Shown in pieces: positions 49,491 through 60,420 of a stretch of 64,000 nt of DNA (positions are counted from its first letter, which is position 1; each line of letters begins with the position of its first letter). The position numbers were made by a program, and so were the translations under genes. A model generated the notes under the pieces. It saw nothing but the letters and a program-made list of their open reading frames with translations. It was not told the DNA's origin and searched no databases. Source of the DNA: Moringa oleifera (lineage: Eukaryota; Streptophyta; Magnoliopsida; Brassicales; Moringaceae); the NCBI GenBank assembly GCA_021397835.1, contig JAJFZO010000799.1, positions 3,162,001-3,226,000 on the forward strand, read 5' to 3'.

Positions 49491-51700
49491 ACTCGCAGTT
49501 ATAATATTAATGACTAGTGGGAGTGAAGACTAACACTTGATGTATTGATATTCAATGGATTAGTGAACTTTTGGATCGGTTAAAGAGACCTTTTGAGAAG
49601 GAGGAGGTGCATTAGGCACTTATGTCTTGCGATGAGGAAAGTACAAGTTTGAATGGGTTCGTTATGTCTTTTTTTAAAAGAAAATTAAGAAATTGCTAAA
49701 GAAGACATGTTGTAGTTTTTTAAGGAGTTCCATGATAGTGGTAAGTTTGTATGCTCATTGAACACAACCTTTATGTTGTTGATTCCAAAAATGATAGGGG
49801 CTTGTAACATAAAAATTATAATTTGATAAGCCCAGTGGATGGAGTCTACAAGTTAGTAATGGAAGTCCTTGCAGGAAGATTGAAAGAGATAATGGAAAAA
49901 GTGACTACTCTAAGTCAAAATACTTTCACAAGAGGAAGACGAATCCTTAACGCAACTTTGATTACAAGTGAAGTAGTTAATCAAAAACAAAAGAGAATTA
50001 AAGGTGGTGATACATAAGTAGGATATAAAAAAGGCATATGACCATGTAGCTTGAAATTTTCTAACATATACATTGAAAAGGGTGGGGTGTGATGACAAGT
50101 AGTGTAGGTGGATTAAGTAGTGTATTTCAATTTTGGTGAATGAAGGTCCTTCAAATTCAAATCAATTAAAGGGCTTCGATAAAGGGATCCACTATCACTA
50201 CTATTGTTTTTGTTAGTAAGGGAGGCTCTTGATAGGATGCTTGGCAAGATGATCCAAAATGGGCTTTTGAGGGGATTCAAAGTGGGAAGATCAAGGTTGA
50301 AGTTAGAGATAACTTACCATTCATTTGTCGATGATACTGTAGATTTTTTGTGGAGTAAAGGAGGACCATTTAATTAACTTGAGGAGTGTTCTTTTATGTT
50401 TTGAGGCAGTATCTTGTTTGAAGATTAATTTGTGAAAGAGCGAACTTATTCCATTTGGTGAAAGAGTAGACGAAGATCAGCTATATAAGGTGTTGGAATG
50501 CAATGTTAGGCATTTTCCAATGTAGTGTTTAGGATTGCTCCTTGGAGCTAAAATTAAGGAATCAACTTTATGGAAGTCAATAATAAAAAGGTCTGAAAAT
50601 AAGTTAATGCGATGAAAAAGAAGATACATTTCCAAAAGGGGAAGACTAATACTCATAATAAACATCCATTATCTAAAATGGTAGCAAAAAATTTAGAACA
50701 ATTGCAAAGGGAATTTTTATGGAAAAGCTTAGGGGACAAGTTTAAGTACCATTTTATTATATGGGAGATTATGAAGCAACTAATCTAAAAATGGGAGCCT
50801 TGACATTAAACCTCTTTACTCTTTCAAAATGACTCTTAAGTCAATGGCTATGGAGATTCATGATTAAAAAGAAAAGCCACCTTCAAAGAAAAGTAATGGC
50901 AGCGAAATATAAAAAAACAAAAAAGGGTGGGTAATGGTAATGAGGAGGGAAATTTATGGAATCTACATGTAAATAGCTACAAGGAAAGGGTGGCTAGAGG
51001 TAAAACCCCATGTGAGATTCGAAATTGAGAGAGGTAACAATGTTAAATTTGGGCAAGACTTAAGGTGTGGAGAAAGATCATTTTTCAAGGTATTCCCAGA
51101 TATTTATTAGCTTGTTTGTAACATGAAAGTAAGGCAAGTGAGTAAATCTCTTCACATGAGGTAGTGGTTACATAGCATGTTAAATTTAGGAAGGATGTGC
51201 AAGATTGGATTGGTTGGGTAGTTTTGGAAGCACATTTATAAGGTTAAACTATATTTAAGTATTAAAGATAGAGTCTTTTTGGAAGGGGGATAACGCAGAA
51301 AAAGTTTTACCAAAGTCTTTCTTTAAGAAGATTTTGTGTTCCAAAAAAGTTAAGTGTCCATTAGAATACCTGAAATTTAATTTAAAAGGTACATGCGCCC
51401 CTGAAGATGGCATGTTTTTACATGAGAGGCAACTTGGGGTAAGCCTTTAAGCCTTGATAACTTTCCAAAATATGCTTCTTATGTAAAGAACAAACAAAAA
51501 AATATGCAACTTAGTAGTTTGGGTGATGTCAGGATTGATGATATTAGAATTAAGGGCTTAAAGAGGCATAAGGATTACTGGTGGTAGGAAAAAAGTTACT
51601 ACATTGATCTTGCTTTTTATTTTTTTGGCTATTGTGAGGAAAGAGGAATACGAGGGCTTTTGAAGGGATGAAATATCTGTTAATATAGTAAGGAATAAAT
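49490..51700 (+). mobile_element. decayed LINE (non-LTR) retrotransposon
   Basis: Plus-strand fragments of a plant L1-type reverse transcriptase occur in order: RPFEKEEVH near 49,590; a VYKLVMEVLAGRLKEIMEKV segment (49840-49905) followed by QNTFTRGRRILNA; a degenerate GLR-RDPLS near 50,170-50,200; and the active-site remnant SFVDDT near 50,315-50,335. Later pieces such as SFFKKILCSKKVKCP near 51,320-51,360 fit the C-terminal zf-RVT region. Stops and frameshifts are frequent. No poly(A) tail or target-site duplication was identified, so the ends are approximate. Confidence 0.8.
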
Positions 51701-52564
51701 AAATTCATTTCCTAAATTTATGAATGTGATCAATGGGCTTCATGGGTTGAAAGCCTTCACTGATACATAACACAAACAAAGTTTTTCCTTGATTGATCAG
51801 AATTCATCATTTACAATAGGGATCTTGTTCTTTATATATCTTTACCTAATTTATCTTTAAATGCTTCTTATTTATTACACGATGATCTCCTGCTCTTGCA
51901 TGTGTAAACCTTTCAAGCATCGAATGGAGCTTCCCTGACATGAACAATAGCTTTATTTTAATCGTTTGATCAATTACAATTTTAAGCGGTCCAAGTACGT
52001 CACATCATTGGTTTCCATGTGCTAGCGCTTCTTGGTGGTTAGGCTACCTTACTCTTCCTTGTTGGCTTTTTATCCAATGGGTTAGGTGTGTGGATGTATT
52101 GTAGCATGCTTACCCAATAATAAGTAACAAAGTTTGCGGAGTTTATATATATTCTCACTTTTAGATATGAATTAACTCGCTTTATGCATATGAGTGGAAT
52201 TCTCATAGTGTGTTATAATTAATATTGTTTTTGATAAAAAAAAGTAATTAGTTTGAAGTAAGTGCAATATATAAAATTATTTGATTATATAAAATAATTA
52301 TTGATGCATTTGATAATAATGACGGCAGTAATATAAATACTCATATTGTTATTATTTTATTTTAATTGATTTTAATATTTTATAATTTAAAAATAAATTC
52401 AAAAATTAAATTATTTATCGAATCCAATCATGATATTTATAACATATTCATTATAAAAACAACAAATTTATAATATAGTAAAATCAAATTATATAATATT
52501 TTGCTTCTTAATAAGATTAAGTGTTATGTATGTCAATAATATATATATATATATATGTATATAT
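51700..52564. other. spacer, nothing identified
   Basis: From 51,700 to 52,160 the sequence is of normal composition without a coding frame and may be part of an unrecognised repeat. From 52,160 on it is AT-rich and ends in an (AT)n tract before the solo LTR. Confidence 0.4.
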
Positions 52565-52589
52565 TGTTGAGTATGTGCGGAGACAATCT

Positions 52590-52735
52590 TATCTACAAAA
52601 GGGTATATATTTATCTGAAAAGATACATATTTATCTGAGAAAGCATATACTTATCTGAAAGGATATATATGCTTATCTGAAAAGGAATATACTCATCCAA
52701 AGAATATATACTTATCAAAAAGGATATCTTGAGAT
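52590..52735 (+). repeat. tandem ~20-bp repeats in the solo LTR U3
   Basis: About six imperfect copies of a unit like GATATATACTTATCTGAAAAG stand upstream of the TATA box. Each contains TTATCTGA or a close variant, that is a GATA core on the other strand (TCAGATAA). Repeated U3 boxes act as enhancers in some plant copia elements; that role here is inferred. Confidence 0.75.
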
Positions 52736-52770
52736 TCTCACACATCTATCTTTTTGGCCTTGGGCTCTAC

Positions 52771-52780
52771 TATATAAAGG
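52771..52780 (+). promoter_or_regulatory. TATA box of the solo LTR
   Basis: TATATAAAGG, about 205 bases into the LTR and just after the tandem repeats. It could still start transcription into the DNA to the right. Confidence 0.6.
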
Positions 52781-53079
52781 GGGGACTTTTACCCATGTAA
52801 ACATCACAATAGAGAGAGTGAGTAAGAGTCCTAGGGTTTTATTCTAGTAGAGTGAGGGCTAGGAAAACAGTTATCTCTCTTGTAATCTATTTTCATAGTG
52901 AAAGGGTTTCTTGCAGTGGCTGCCAAGTGGATGTAACTCTCAATTGAGGGTGAACCACTATAAATCTTATGTTCTTGTGGTTGTTTACTTTCTTCTTGCT
53001 TTTATTATTGTTGCTTTCAGGTTACAGGGATTTGATATTTGATCCATAAACTAAGGATCTGGTTGTCAAATTCCCAACA

Positions 53080-55058
53080 TATATATATTAAGCTTTAATT
53101 ATTAATAACAATCAAACTTCAACAAAATAAGTTAACTGGTAGGAATATAATCTCTACAAAATATCTACATCAAAAAATAAATAAAATTAATGAGATTAAA
53201 TACTTAAATTATTAAAAAAAAATTGCTTGAGTAAAATAGAAAAGAATATCCCTTCATAATAGATTATCATATTGGCTATAAATTCTTTAATTCAATAAAA
53301 AAAAACATCTCAACAAAATCGTTAAAAACAATTGTAGACTTCTATAATAAAGAAAGTAGACTAATAACAAAATCACGGACAAATACTTGGTAAAATGCTC
53401 TAAGGGGTGCATCTATACACAATGAACAAAATTATTAAGATTACATAAATTCATTATTAAATTTAAATTTTGAATTATAAATTAATATTAATTTAAAATT
53501 TTAAAATTTTAAAATTAGACTTATCACTAAATTAAAATTGAAAAATATATTGGTACTATCAAAGCATGTAAATTTAGATTTCAAATTTAGTATGATATCG
53601 GTATACATGGGGTTAGTAATTTTTCAAACTCTATATATATTGATACTATGAATATGCTAAGATTGATAAGAATAAAAAGATTGATACAATTTGAGTTGTA
53701 ATTATTTCAAACTTAAATTGTATCAATCTTATTATTCTTATAGAATTTTAAAAATTATCAATATATAACTTAAGATTTAATATCCATTTTAAAATTATTA
53801 ATTAAAATTAAAATTTAAGTTATTTATATGTGCAATAAAACCTAAAGTTTTGTATCAATCTTACAAATTTTAAGATGAAGATTAAAATTAAAAGTCTTAC
53901 TATATAAATATTATCAATAATTCAAAATTACGTTGTTTATATGTATGATACAGGTTAATATCCATGCCAGTATCATGTAAGCTTTTGAATCTTTCCGCTT
54001 ATATATAAAAGTTGTTAATGATTTCGAAAATTATTTTCTTAATTTTTTTTACTTATTTCTTCTTCCTTTTGTTATTTATTTTCAATCTACAATCAAGTTT
54101 TTTTTTTCTCTTTTTAAGTAAGTTTTTTTTAATTAATTAACTTCTTATAATTTTTCATTGTTTTGTTTTTTTATTCATATATATTGTTTCTTATTACAAT
54201 AATTTGTTCATGATAAATTTCCAAATCCAAACTTTTTATTTAAATATTTTCATGATTTGAAATACTTAAAGATGATTATTTTTAAGATTTGAAATTTTTA
54301 GGATCCATGATTTTATTTTGAGAAATAAATTTGATTTGAATACTTTTTTTAAATTTAAAACTTATATTAAAGTATTATGTTTGATTTTTTATTCACTTCT
54401 TATGGATTAAGATATAAAACTTATCGTAAATTATTATTACAATTATTATTAAAAAATTGATAAAAAAATAAACCAAATCAAAATAAGAGTCTCGTAATCT
54501 GATCAATTTAGTTTAGATTTAATTTTTTTTAAAACTAATTAACATTATTTCAAGTTTGGGTTAAATTCCATATTATTCGAGTTTGGGTTAAATTTCAAAC
54601 TAAATTGAATTAGATCGTGATCATCCTTAAAAATTGATAGCCCAAAATTAGGCTAATTTTTCCAGGAATACTAAAATTATTAAGTAATAAAAAATAGATA
54701 ATTTTACAAAATGTGTTAATAATTAGGTTTTATATGGGAATGTCAAATATACAGAATTGTTGTTACCTTGACAACATTGTAGCTAGTGGACATTCGGCCA
54801 TTGTCACTTCCAAGTAATGGAACCATTTGCTTTGCTTCCTCTCCTTTTTTTTTTTTTTTCGTTTTTCTTTCTCTCTAAACACAAGATAACGGGATAACCA
54901 TCAAAACAATTTCTGATATAAAAAAAGATAATGTAATAAAGAATATTATGATAATTAAAAGCCTACAACTAGCATATAATTTCGTTATTAAATATTTGAC
55001 TTAATCTATTTTAGTCTTGCTTTTGTTAATAATGTCCTGATTTGTAGCATTTTACATT
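53080..55058. other. AT-rich spacer with a hairpin
   Basis: AT-rich intergenic DNA between the solo LTR and the Mutator-like element. Apart from the inverted repeat at 53,677-53,730 I saw no feature. Confidence 0.6.
53660..53747. repeat. inverted repeat, possible foldback/MITE
   Basis: AAGATTGATACAATTTGAGT at 53677-53696 and its near-perfect reverse complement at 53711-53730 (one mismatch in 20) flank a 14-base loop. The pairing extends outward with AAGAATA blocks to about 36 bases per arm. This looks like a small foldback element or hairpin in AT-rich DNA. Confidence 0.7.
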
Positions 55059-55170
55059 GGGGAATTTATGTTTGTAGTCGTCCGTATAAGGGTATTTGTG
55101 TAAATAACCAACATTAGTAATGTATATATTTTTAGCACTTTTTAGACACTTTAAGACAAAATTACCCTTT
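55059..55170 (+). repeat. left terminal inverted repeat of the MULE
   Basis: Starts GGGGAATTTA. Compared with the reverse complement of 63745-63857 it shares blocks in the same order and nearly the same spacing: G-GGAA at the end, TTAGTAA at about +56, TTTTTAGCACTT and GACAAAAWTACCCT. The rest is diverged. Confidence 0.65.
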
Positions 55171-55641
55171 GGCAACATGTGCAATTACTTATTTGTCCAA
55201 ATATAGAATCCCAAAAGTCAAACATCTGAAACGTCTCTCTTTTCCTCTCTTCTATCTGTGGCGGTAAACTTCATCACTTAGCTTCGTCTTTCTGCATTCG
55301 GTGTTTGTTCATTTCTTTGCTTTCATTGTAAACCGACCTTTGAAGATTATCCACAAGCTACTGAAGAACTCCGAAATCAATAGCGGTATGGTTTTAACTT
55401 CATCACTTAGCTTAAATTCTTCATTCCTTTCTGTTGAATACCCACGAGTGAAAATTCCCCCCTCATGTCGCTATGTATTTTTTAATTTTTCTTTCGATAC
55501 ATTAAAATAAAAAAACTGGTTTGGGTATATTACCTATTTTCAATCTTCAGTGACTGTGTGCACCAATTTCTTGCTTTAGGTGCATCTATGTGCATCTGTT
55601 CGCTATATTCGTATCATGTTAGGTCAAAACGCAACTAATTT

Positions 55642-55866
55642 TAAAAATTCGTACTTAGTTTTAAAAATCGTACCAATTAATCGTACCCAATTCTTAAAAA
55701 TCGTACCAAGTTTTATAAATCGTACCAAGTAATCGTACCCAATTCTTCAAAATCGTACCAAGTTTTATAAATCATACCAAGTAATCGTGCCCAATTCTTC
55801 AAAATCGTACCAAGTTTTATAAATCGTACCAAGTAATCGTACCAAGTTTTCAAAAATCGTATACTG
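55642..55866 (+). repeat. CGTACC array A (5' intron of the Ulp1 gene)
   Basis: Thirteen units of 15-21 bases with the core TCGTACC, nine of them exact for CGTACC. A higher-order period of about 52 bases (three-unit blocks with spacers CCAATTCTTC, AAGTTTTAT and AAGTA) is visible. It lies directly upstream of the acceptor at 55904, apparently within an intron of the 5' UTR. Confidence 0.9.
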
Positions 55867-55904
55867 TTTGCTCGCATTTTGACATGTTTTTTGATCAATT
55901 GCAG

Positions 55905-58900
55905 ATGGCAACCAGCTCTACTTCTCATAAGCCCTATGTGATCCCTAAAAAGTCCTGGAAGACTGGGAAGCTAATGAAACACTACGACAACGATGTCATC
56001 CCCACTTTGAAGGAAATTTTAGATGACTCTCAGAAGGAGAAGTTTGAAAGGACCTGTCTGGGGCATTTTCTACATGTGCACACAAATTTCAACTTCTATG
56101 GGATTATAGTCCACAATCTTCTACTTCGGGAGATTCAACAAAACAGCGAGGACGAAATGTGGTTCAGACTTGGGCAGAATGAGGTTCGTTTTAGCAAACT
56201 GGAATTCTGCCTAATCACTGGCTTGAAGTTTGGCGAGCTACCAGACACAGACAACATTGCAACTAAGCCGTCTGGAATCCATGCTAAATACTTCGGAGGA
56301 AGGGATAAGATCAGTGGAAGTTGTATTAAGACTAGGCTGCTGGAAGGGGACTTTGAACATGAAGATGACAAAGTGAAGTTGGCGTTGCTTTATCTGTTAA
56401 ATGGCTTCATTAAAAGCCATGACGAGCGCTAACATGTCTCCAACTGACAATTTCATCTGGTGGACAATATAGAAGCCTTTGATAGCTTTTCATGGGGCAC
56501 ATGGGTCTACTGCAACTCATTGCTGCATTTCAAGAAGGCAGTTGCAAATCGAGCAATGGATTCCAGTAGGATGAACTACAATGCCTATGGCTTCGTATGG
56601 GCACTGCAAGTAAGGATCAAACTTCTTTATTAATTTTTATTTTTTATTTTTATTTCAATGGATTCAATTTAATTTTATCTTCATGAAGCATAACTTGATT
56701 TCCTTTTTCTATAGATCTTTGCGTTCGAGGTGATTCCTGCTACCAACATGCATGGTAGTAGGTTGTCGAGCTCTAACCTACCATTGCCACGAATTTACCG
56801 ATGGAGGTTCCATCGAAAGCCACATAACGCAGATTGCAAGAAGATATTCACAAACACTGTGAGCAATATTGTTCATTTTGTACCTAAGTAATATAGTAGG
56901 TTGTCTTAATTCGTACCTAAGTTTTCAATTTCGTGTCTTCATGTTAATTTCGTACCTATATTGTTGATTTCGTACCTATATTATTCATTTCGTTCCTTTA
57001 TTTTTAATTTCGTACCTTTATTTCATACCTATATTGACAATTTCGTACCTTTGTTATTAATTTCGTACCTTTATTTCGTACCTATATTGACCATTTCGTA
57101 CCTTTGTTATTAATTTCGTATCTTTATTTCGTACATATATTAATCATTTCGTATCTTTATTATTAATTTCGTACCTTTATTTCGTATCTTTATTATTAAT
57201 TTCATACCTTTATTTCGTATCTATATTGTTCATTTCGCATCTACATTTTTCATTTCATATCTCCTTTTCTAAAGGACTATCCTTACTACCATTTCGTATT
57301 TTTAGATGGGGGCTAAGCTAAAGTTAGATCCAACAACTGTTGAGCGCCAAGCCCCTTACTTCATTGGAGTTGAGAACACCATTGTCCCATTGCCTGCTAC
57401 ACGATCTAGTGGGGATGACACAGTGGAGGGTCCCAACCAGAAGAACTCCACAAATTTGCCATCTTCTTTGCGAAAGCAATACAAGGTATGTACTCTTCAT
57501 ATATTATATAAGTTTTGTTATTGCATTCCATAATCAACAACTTTTATTACTTGTAGCATCGAGTTGGCTTTCTTCTTGCCGAGGGACAGAGGGATGATGA
57601 ATCTGATGAAGTCGCTAGTGATAGAAGAGAGTTAGCTGGGCAGAGGAGTGTGGAGCCGGAGGTGCGGAAGGATGATGTTGAGAGGGAGGCACCTGGCGTT
57701 GAAAGAACGGCAAATGATCCAGATGTTTACCTTTGCCTCGCTGCTGTGGAGGCAAAATTAGATCCCCTCGAGGTGAAGAAAAACCAAATGGATTTCGAAA
57801 ATGAAAGATGCCATCAGGAGCAAATGGCCCTCTTGAAGTCCATCGAGCTGTCTCTGCAAGGAGCAAGATATGGTGGCCAAGATCCTTCCCGCACAATGTC
57901 AGATCCAGTTCCTAATTATGTAAGTAATTTGTATCTATATCCTATCATAATTTCAAATTTGTCGCATCTTGTGACATAAAATAACATCTGTAATTATTTT
58001 TCTTTTTCTCAGGGTGTTAATCCCATCATTGAGGAACCTGGGAAGTCTGAAGACTCAACCACGAAGGTGTTGGCTCCTGCAGGGCAGTTGCCTGAACAAG
58101 AAGCCACTGCAGGGCCAATCACCGAGGAAGTGGCTGCTGCAGTGCCAACGGATGAGGAAATGACCACTGCAGCAGGTCCATGCAATAAGGAACTGAGGGA
58201 CTTGGCTATTATCCCAGTTGAGGCAACCGACAGTGAGCTGCCAGTTGTTAGGACTCGTAAACGGTCAAGACAACTGTGCAGCCCATATGTCGACCTCAAC
58301 ATTGGGTCTAAGAAAGCCAAGTACCCTTACATGGTGAGTGCAAAGTCCAAATTCAGCGACAGAATCCTTATTGCATTCAACGAGTTCATGAATGGCCAAT
58401 CATAGTAAGTTCTTTATTTTTGAGGGACCATTATACTAAATTATCAATATTTTGTACTTTGTTTTAACACATTGTTTTCATTTTCTACAGCCGTGATGTA
58501 GGTATTGGTCATTCAGTCAGTGTGGAGTGGTTCAAAGCCTTGAAAGACAATGATGAGTGGGTTGATGACTCGGTAAGTTAGTCATTTTACTATGTTCTTT
58601 ACATTCATACCTAGAATTAACATTCATGCATTCGTTTCATACAATGATTTAACAGTATAATATTTGTTCTTTTGTGTCTCGATCAGCATATTGAAGCATA
58701 CCTTAGTCTCCTTCAAAGAAGGCAGAAGGAACTTCCTGGACAATATGCACAAGATGTCTGCATATGTGATCCATGACTCTATGTAAGTTTATTTGATCAT
58801 TAAGTGTTTGGATGATTTTCGATTATTATATTTTCTTTGTTGACTTTTTTTGTTCAAATTTGCAGACAGCATTTTTTTATATTTACAGTGAATATCAAAG

Positions 58901-59612
58901 TGATCCAGATGCTGATTGTCCTCCTCCACACGCTAATTTTGAAGCACATAAATGGGAAGCAGACTTCCTAGATCGTGTGAGAGGCAAATTTTGTCCCCAG
59001 TGTCCACCTTGGCATACTGTGAATAAGGTGATTGATATTTTCATTTCCTTTAACTATAGTGTTGCAATATTATGTGAACTCATTATTGACATGTAAACAA
59101 TATTTTTCAATGCAACTGATGGTTTCATGCCATGTTGGAGGATCTCACTGGCTGCTAGTTATGGTAGATCTGCAGAAGTTCTCCTTAAGAATTTTTGACT
59201 CCTCCCAGCAAGAAATACCAACTGAGGTGCGTATTCGGCAACAAAACCCGCTGAGATTTATGCTACCCAGTTATATGGACAGTGGGGGATATTTCAAGCA
59301 TAAACCAAATGTCAAGAAACCGAATATTCCACTCTCATGCACACTAGAGCTAAAGAACAAGGTCCCCCAATAGAGAAAAAGGTAAGTATTTTTTTAACAA
59401 GTTATTGTTATTGTCTGTTTATGTTTTATATCTGTTTTTTTAATTATATTTCTATTTTTTTCAGTGGCAATTGCGGACCTCATATGTTGTACATAATGGA
59501 GCACTTACTCCTGAACAAACGATTGAAGTATAGAGATAAAGATATGCCAGAGATACGAACTCACATGGCAATACATATATTTGCCAATTCAACTGTAGAT
59601 GATAATTCATAA
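55905..59612 (+). pseudogene. DUF1985 / Ulp1-like (C48) cysteine protease gene in MULE
   Basis: The exons read by frame are 55905-56609, 56715-56858, 57306-57485, 57557-57919, 58013-58404, 58491-58572, 58687-58782, 58866-59027, about 59113-59380 and 59465-59612. The first part carries a DUF1985 domain (GHFLHVHTNF, IVHNLLLREIQ, EMWFRLG, LEFCLITGLKFGE). The last exons carry a Ulp1/SUMO-protease-like fold: His-Trp (codon 59146-59148), Asp in IFDSS (59197-59199) and Cys in GNCGPHML (59472-59474), so all three catalytic residues remain. The frame is broken by TAA at 56430 and TGA at 56445 (same frame continues beyond), a frameshift near 58,735 and TAG at 59371. The middle exons are acidic or low-complexity and poorly conserved. 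Its function within MULEs is unknown. Confidence 0.85.
56905..57300 (+). repeat. CGTACC array B (intron of the Ulp1 gene)
   Basis: About 20 units of roughly 20 bases with the consensus ATTTCGTACCTWTATT. Nine cores are exact CGTACC; the others are mostly CGTATC or CATACC. The array fills nearly the whole intron 56859-57305, leaving the splice sites free. Confidence 0.9.
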
Positions 59613-59734
59613 TTTGTTATTTTTTATTCTTTTTATACAATGTATTATTTATTTACATACATTTGAAAATTGTATAAACTATTTTTTTTGTCAATAAAAA
59701 TAAAATTTATTACATTTTCTGTCTGTCTCACTAT

Positions 59735-60210
59735 ATAATTCATACCAGTACTTAGAATTTACTATTGTGAATCAAATGTACGAAATCAATATAAAGGCAT
59801 GAATTCAGTACACGATTTGTATTGAAGGAACGAACTAATTGTACGAAATAGAATTGAATTCACTAAGTAATGGTACGAAATGCTATTTTATATACAAATT
59901 AATGGTACGAATTTATATTGAAGGCACGAATTAAAGGCACGATTAACTATTAAAGGCACGAATTTAGTGCACGATTAACTATTGGCAGTGCGAAATGAAG
60001 AAAAAAATTAATGGTATGAATGTATATTTAAGGCACAAAGTTAAGGTACGATTTGCTTTTAAATGCACGAATTTAATGTACGATTAACTATTGACAATGC
60101 GAAATGAAGGAAAAAATTAATGGTACGAATGTATATTTAAGGCACGAAGTTAAGGTACGATTTGCTTTTAAAGGCACGAATTTAATGTACGATTAACTAT
60201 TGACAATGCA
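59735..60210 (-). repeat. CGTACC array C (between the two convergent MULE genes)
   Basis: On the plus strand the cores read GGTACGA or GGCACGA, so CGTACC/CGTGCC is on the minus strand, the sense strand of the transposase gene. Five cores are exact and many are one base off. A longer unit of about 107 bases containing ATTAACTATTGACAATGCGAAAT is repeated at least twice (about 59,940-60,210). Confidence 0.85.
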
Positions 60211-60420
60211 AAATAATGGAAAAAATTAATTAAGGCTAAAAACGAGAATTGACATGCAATGACAATTAAGACCATATAAAAACTTAAAAGTTGCAACTTA
60301 TATACAAATAACTTATAAAAAATAAGTTTAAAATCAACAGTACAATACAAATATCATGATTATCATAAGTCAATTGTATCATCATTTAGTAAATTTGAAA
60401 TGGGAGGCATTACACAAGTT

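Larger units (their letters stand above)
52565..53079 (+). mobile_element. solo LTR with TATAT target-site duplication
   Basis: A 515-base unit starts TGTTGAGTATG and ends TTCCCAACA, giving the short inverted ends TGTTG...CAACA typical of LTRs. It is flanked on both sides by TATAT. A TATA box (TATATAAAGG, 52771-52780) sits mid-unit with tandem repeats upstream and an untranslated-looking region downstream, the U3-R-U5 layout. There is no internal coding region or second LTR nearby, so it is a solo LTR from unequal recombination. The flanks are AT-repeat DNA, so the 5-base duplication alone is weak evidence; the ends and layout carry the call. Confidence 0.8.

Noticed and set aside
55642..57300. 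CRISPR-like reading of the CGTACC arrays
   Set aside because: This is a plant nuclear element. The units are short, imperfect and lack regular unique spacers.
58009..58320. Minus-strand ORF rich in Ser, Val and Ala
   Set aside because: It is the shadow of the low-complexity Ala/Glu/Thr exon of the Ulp1-like gene.
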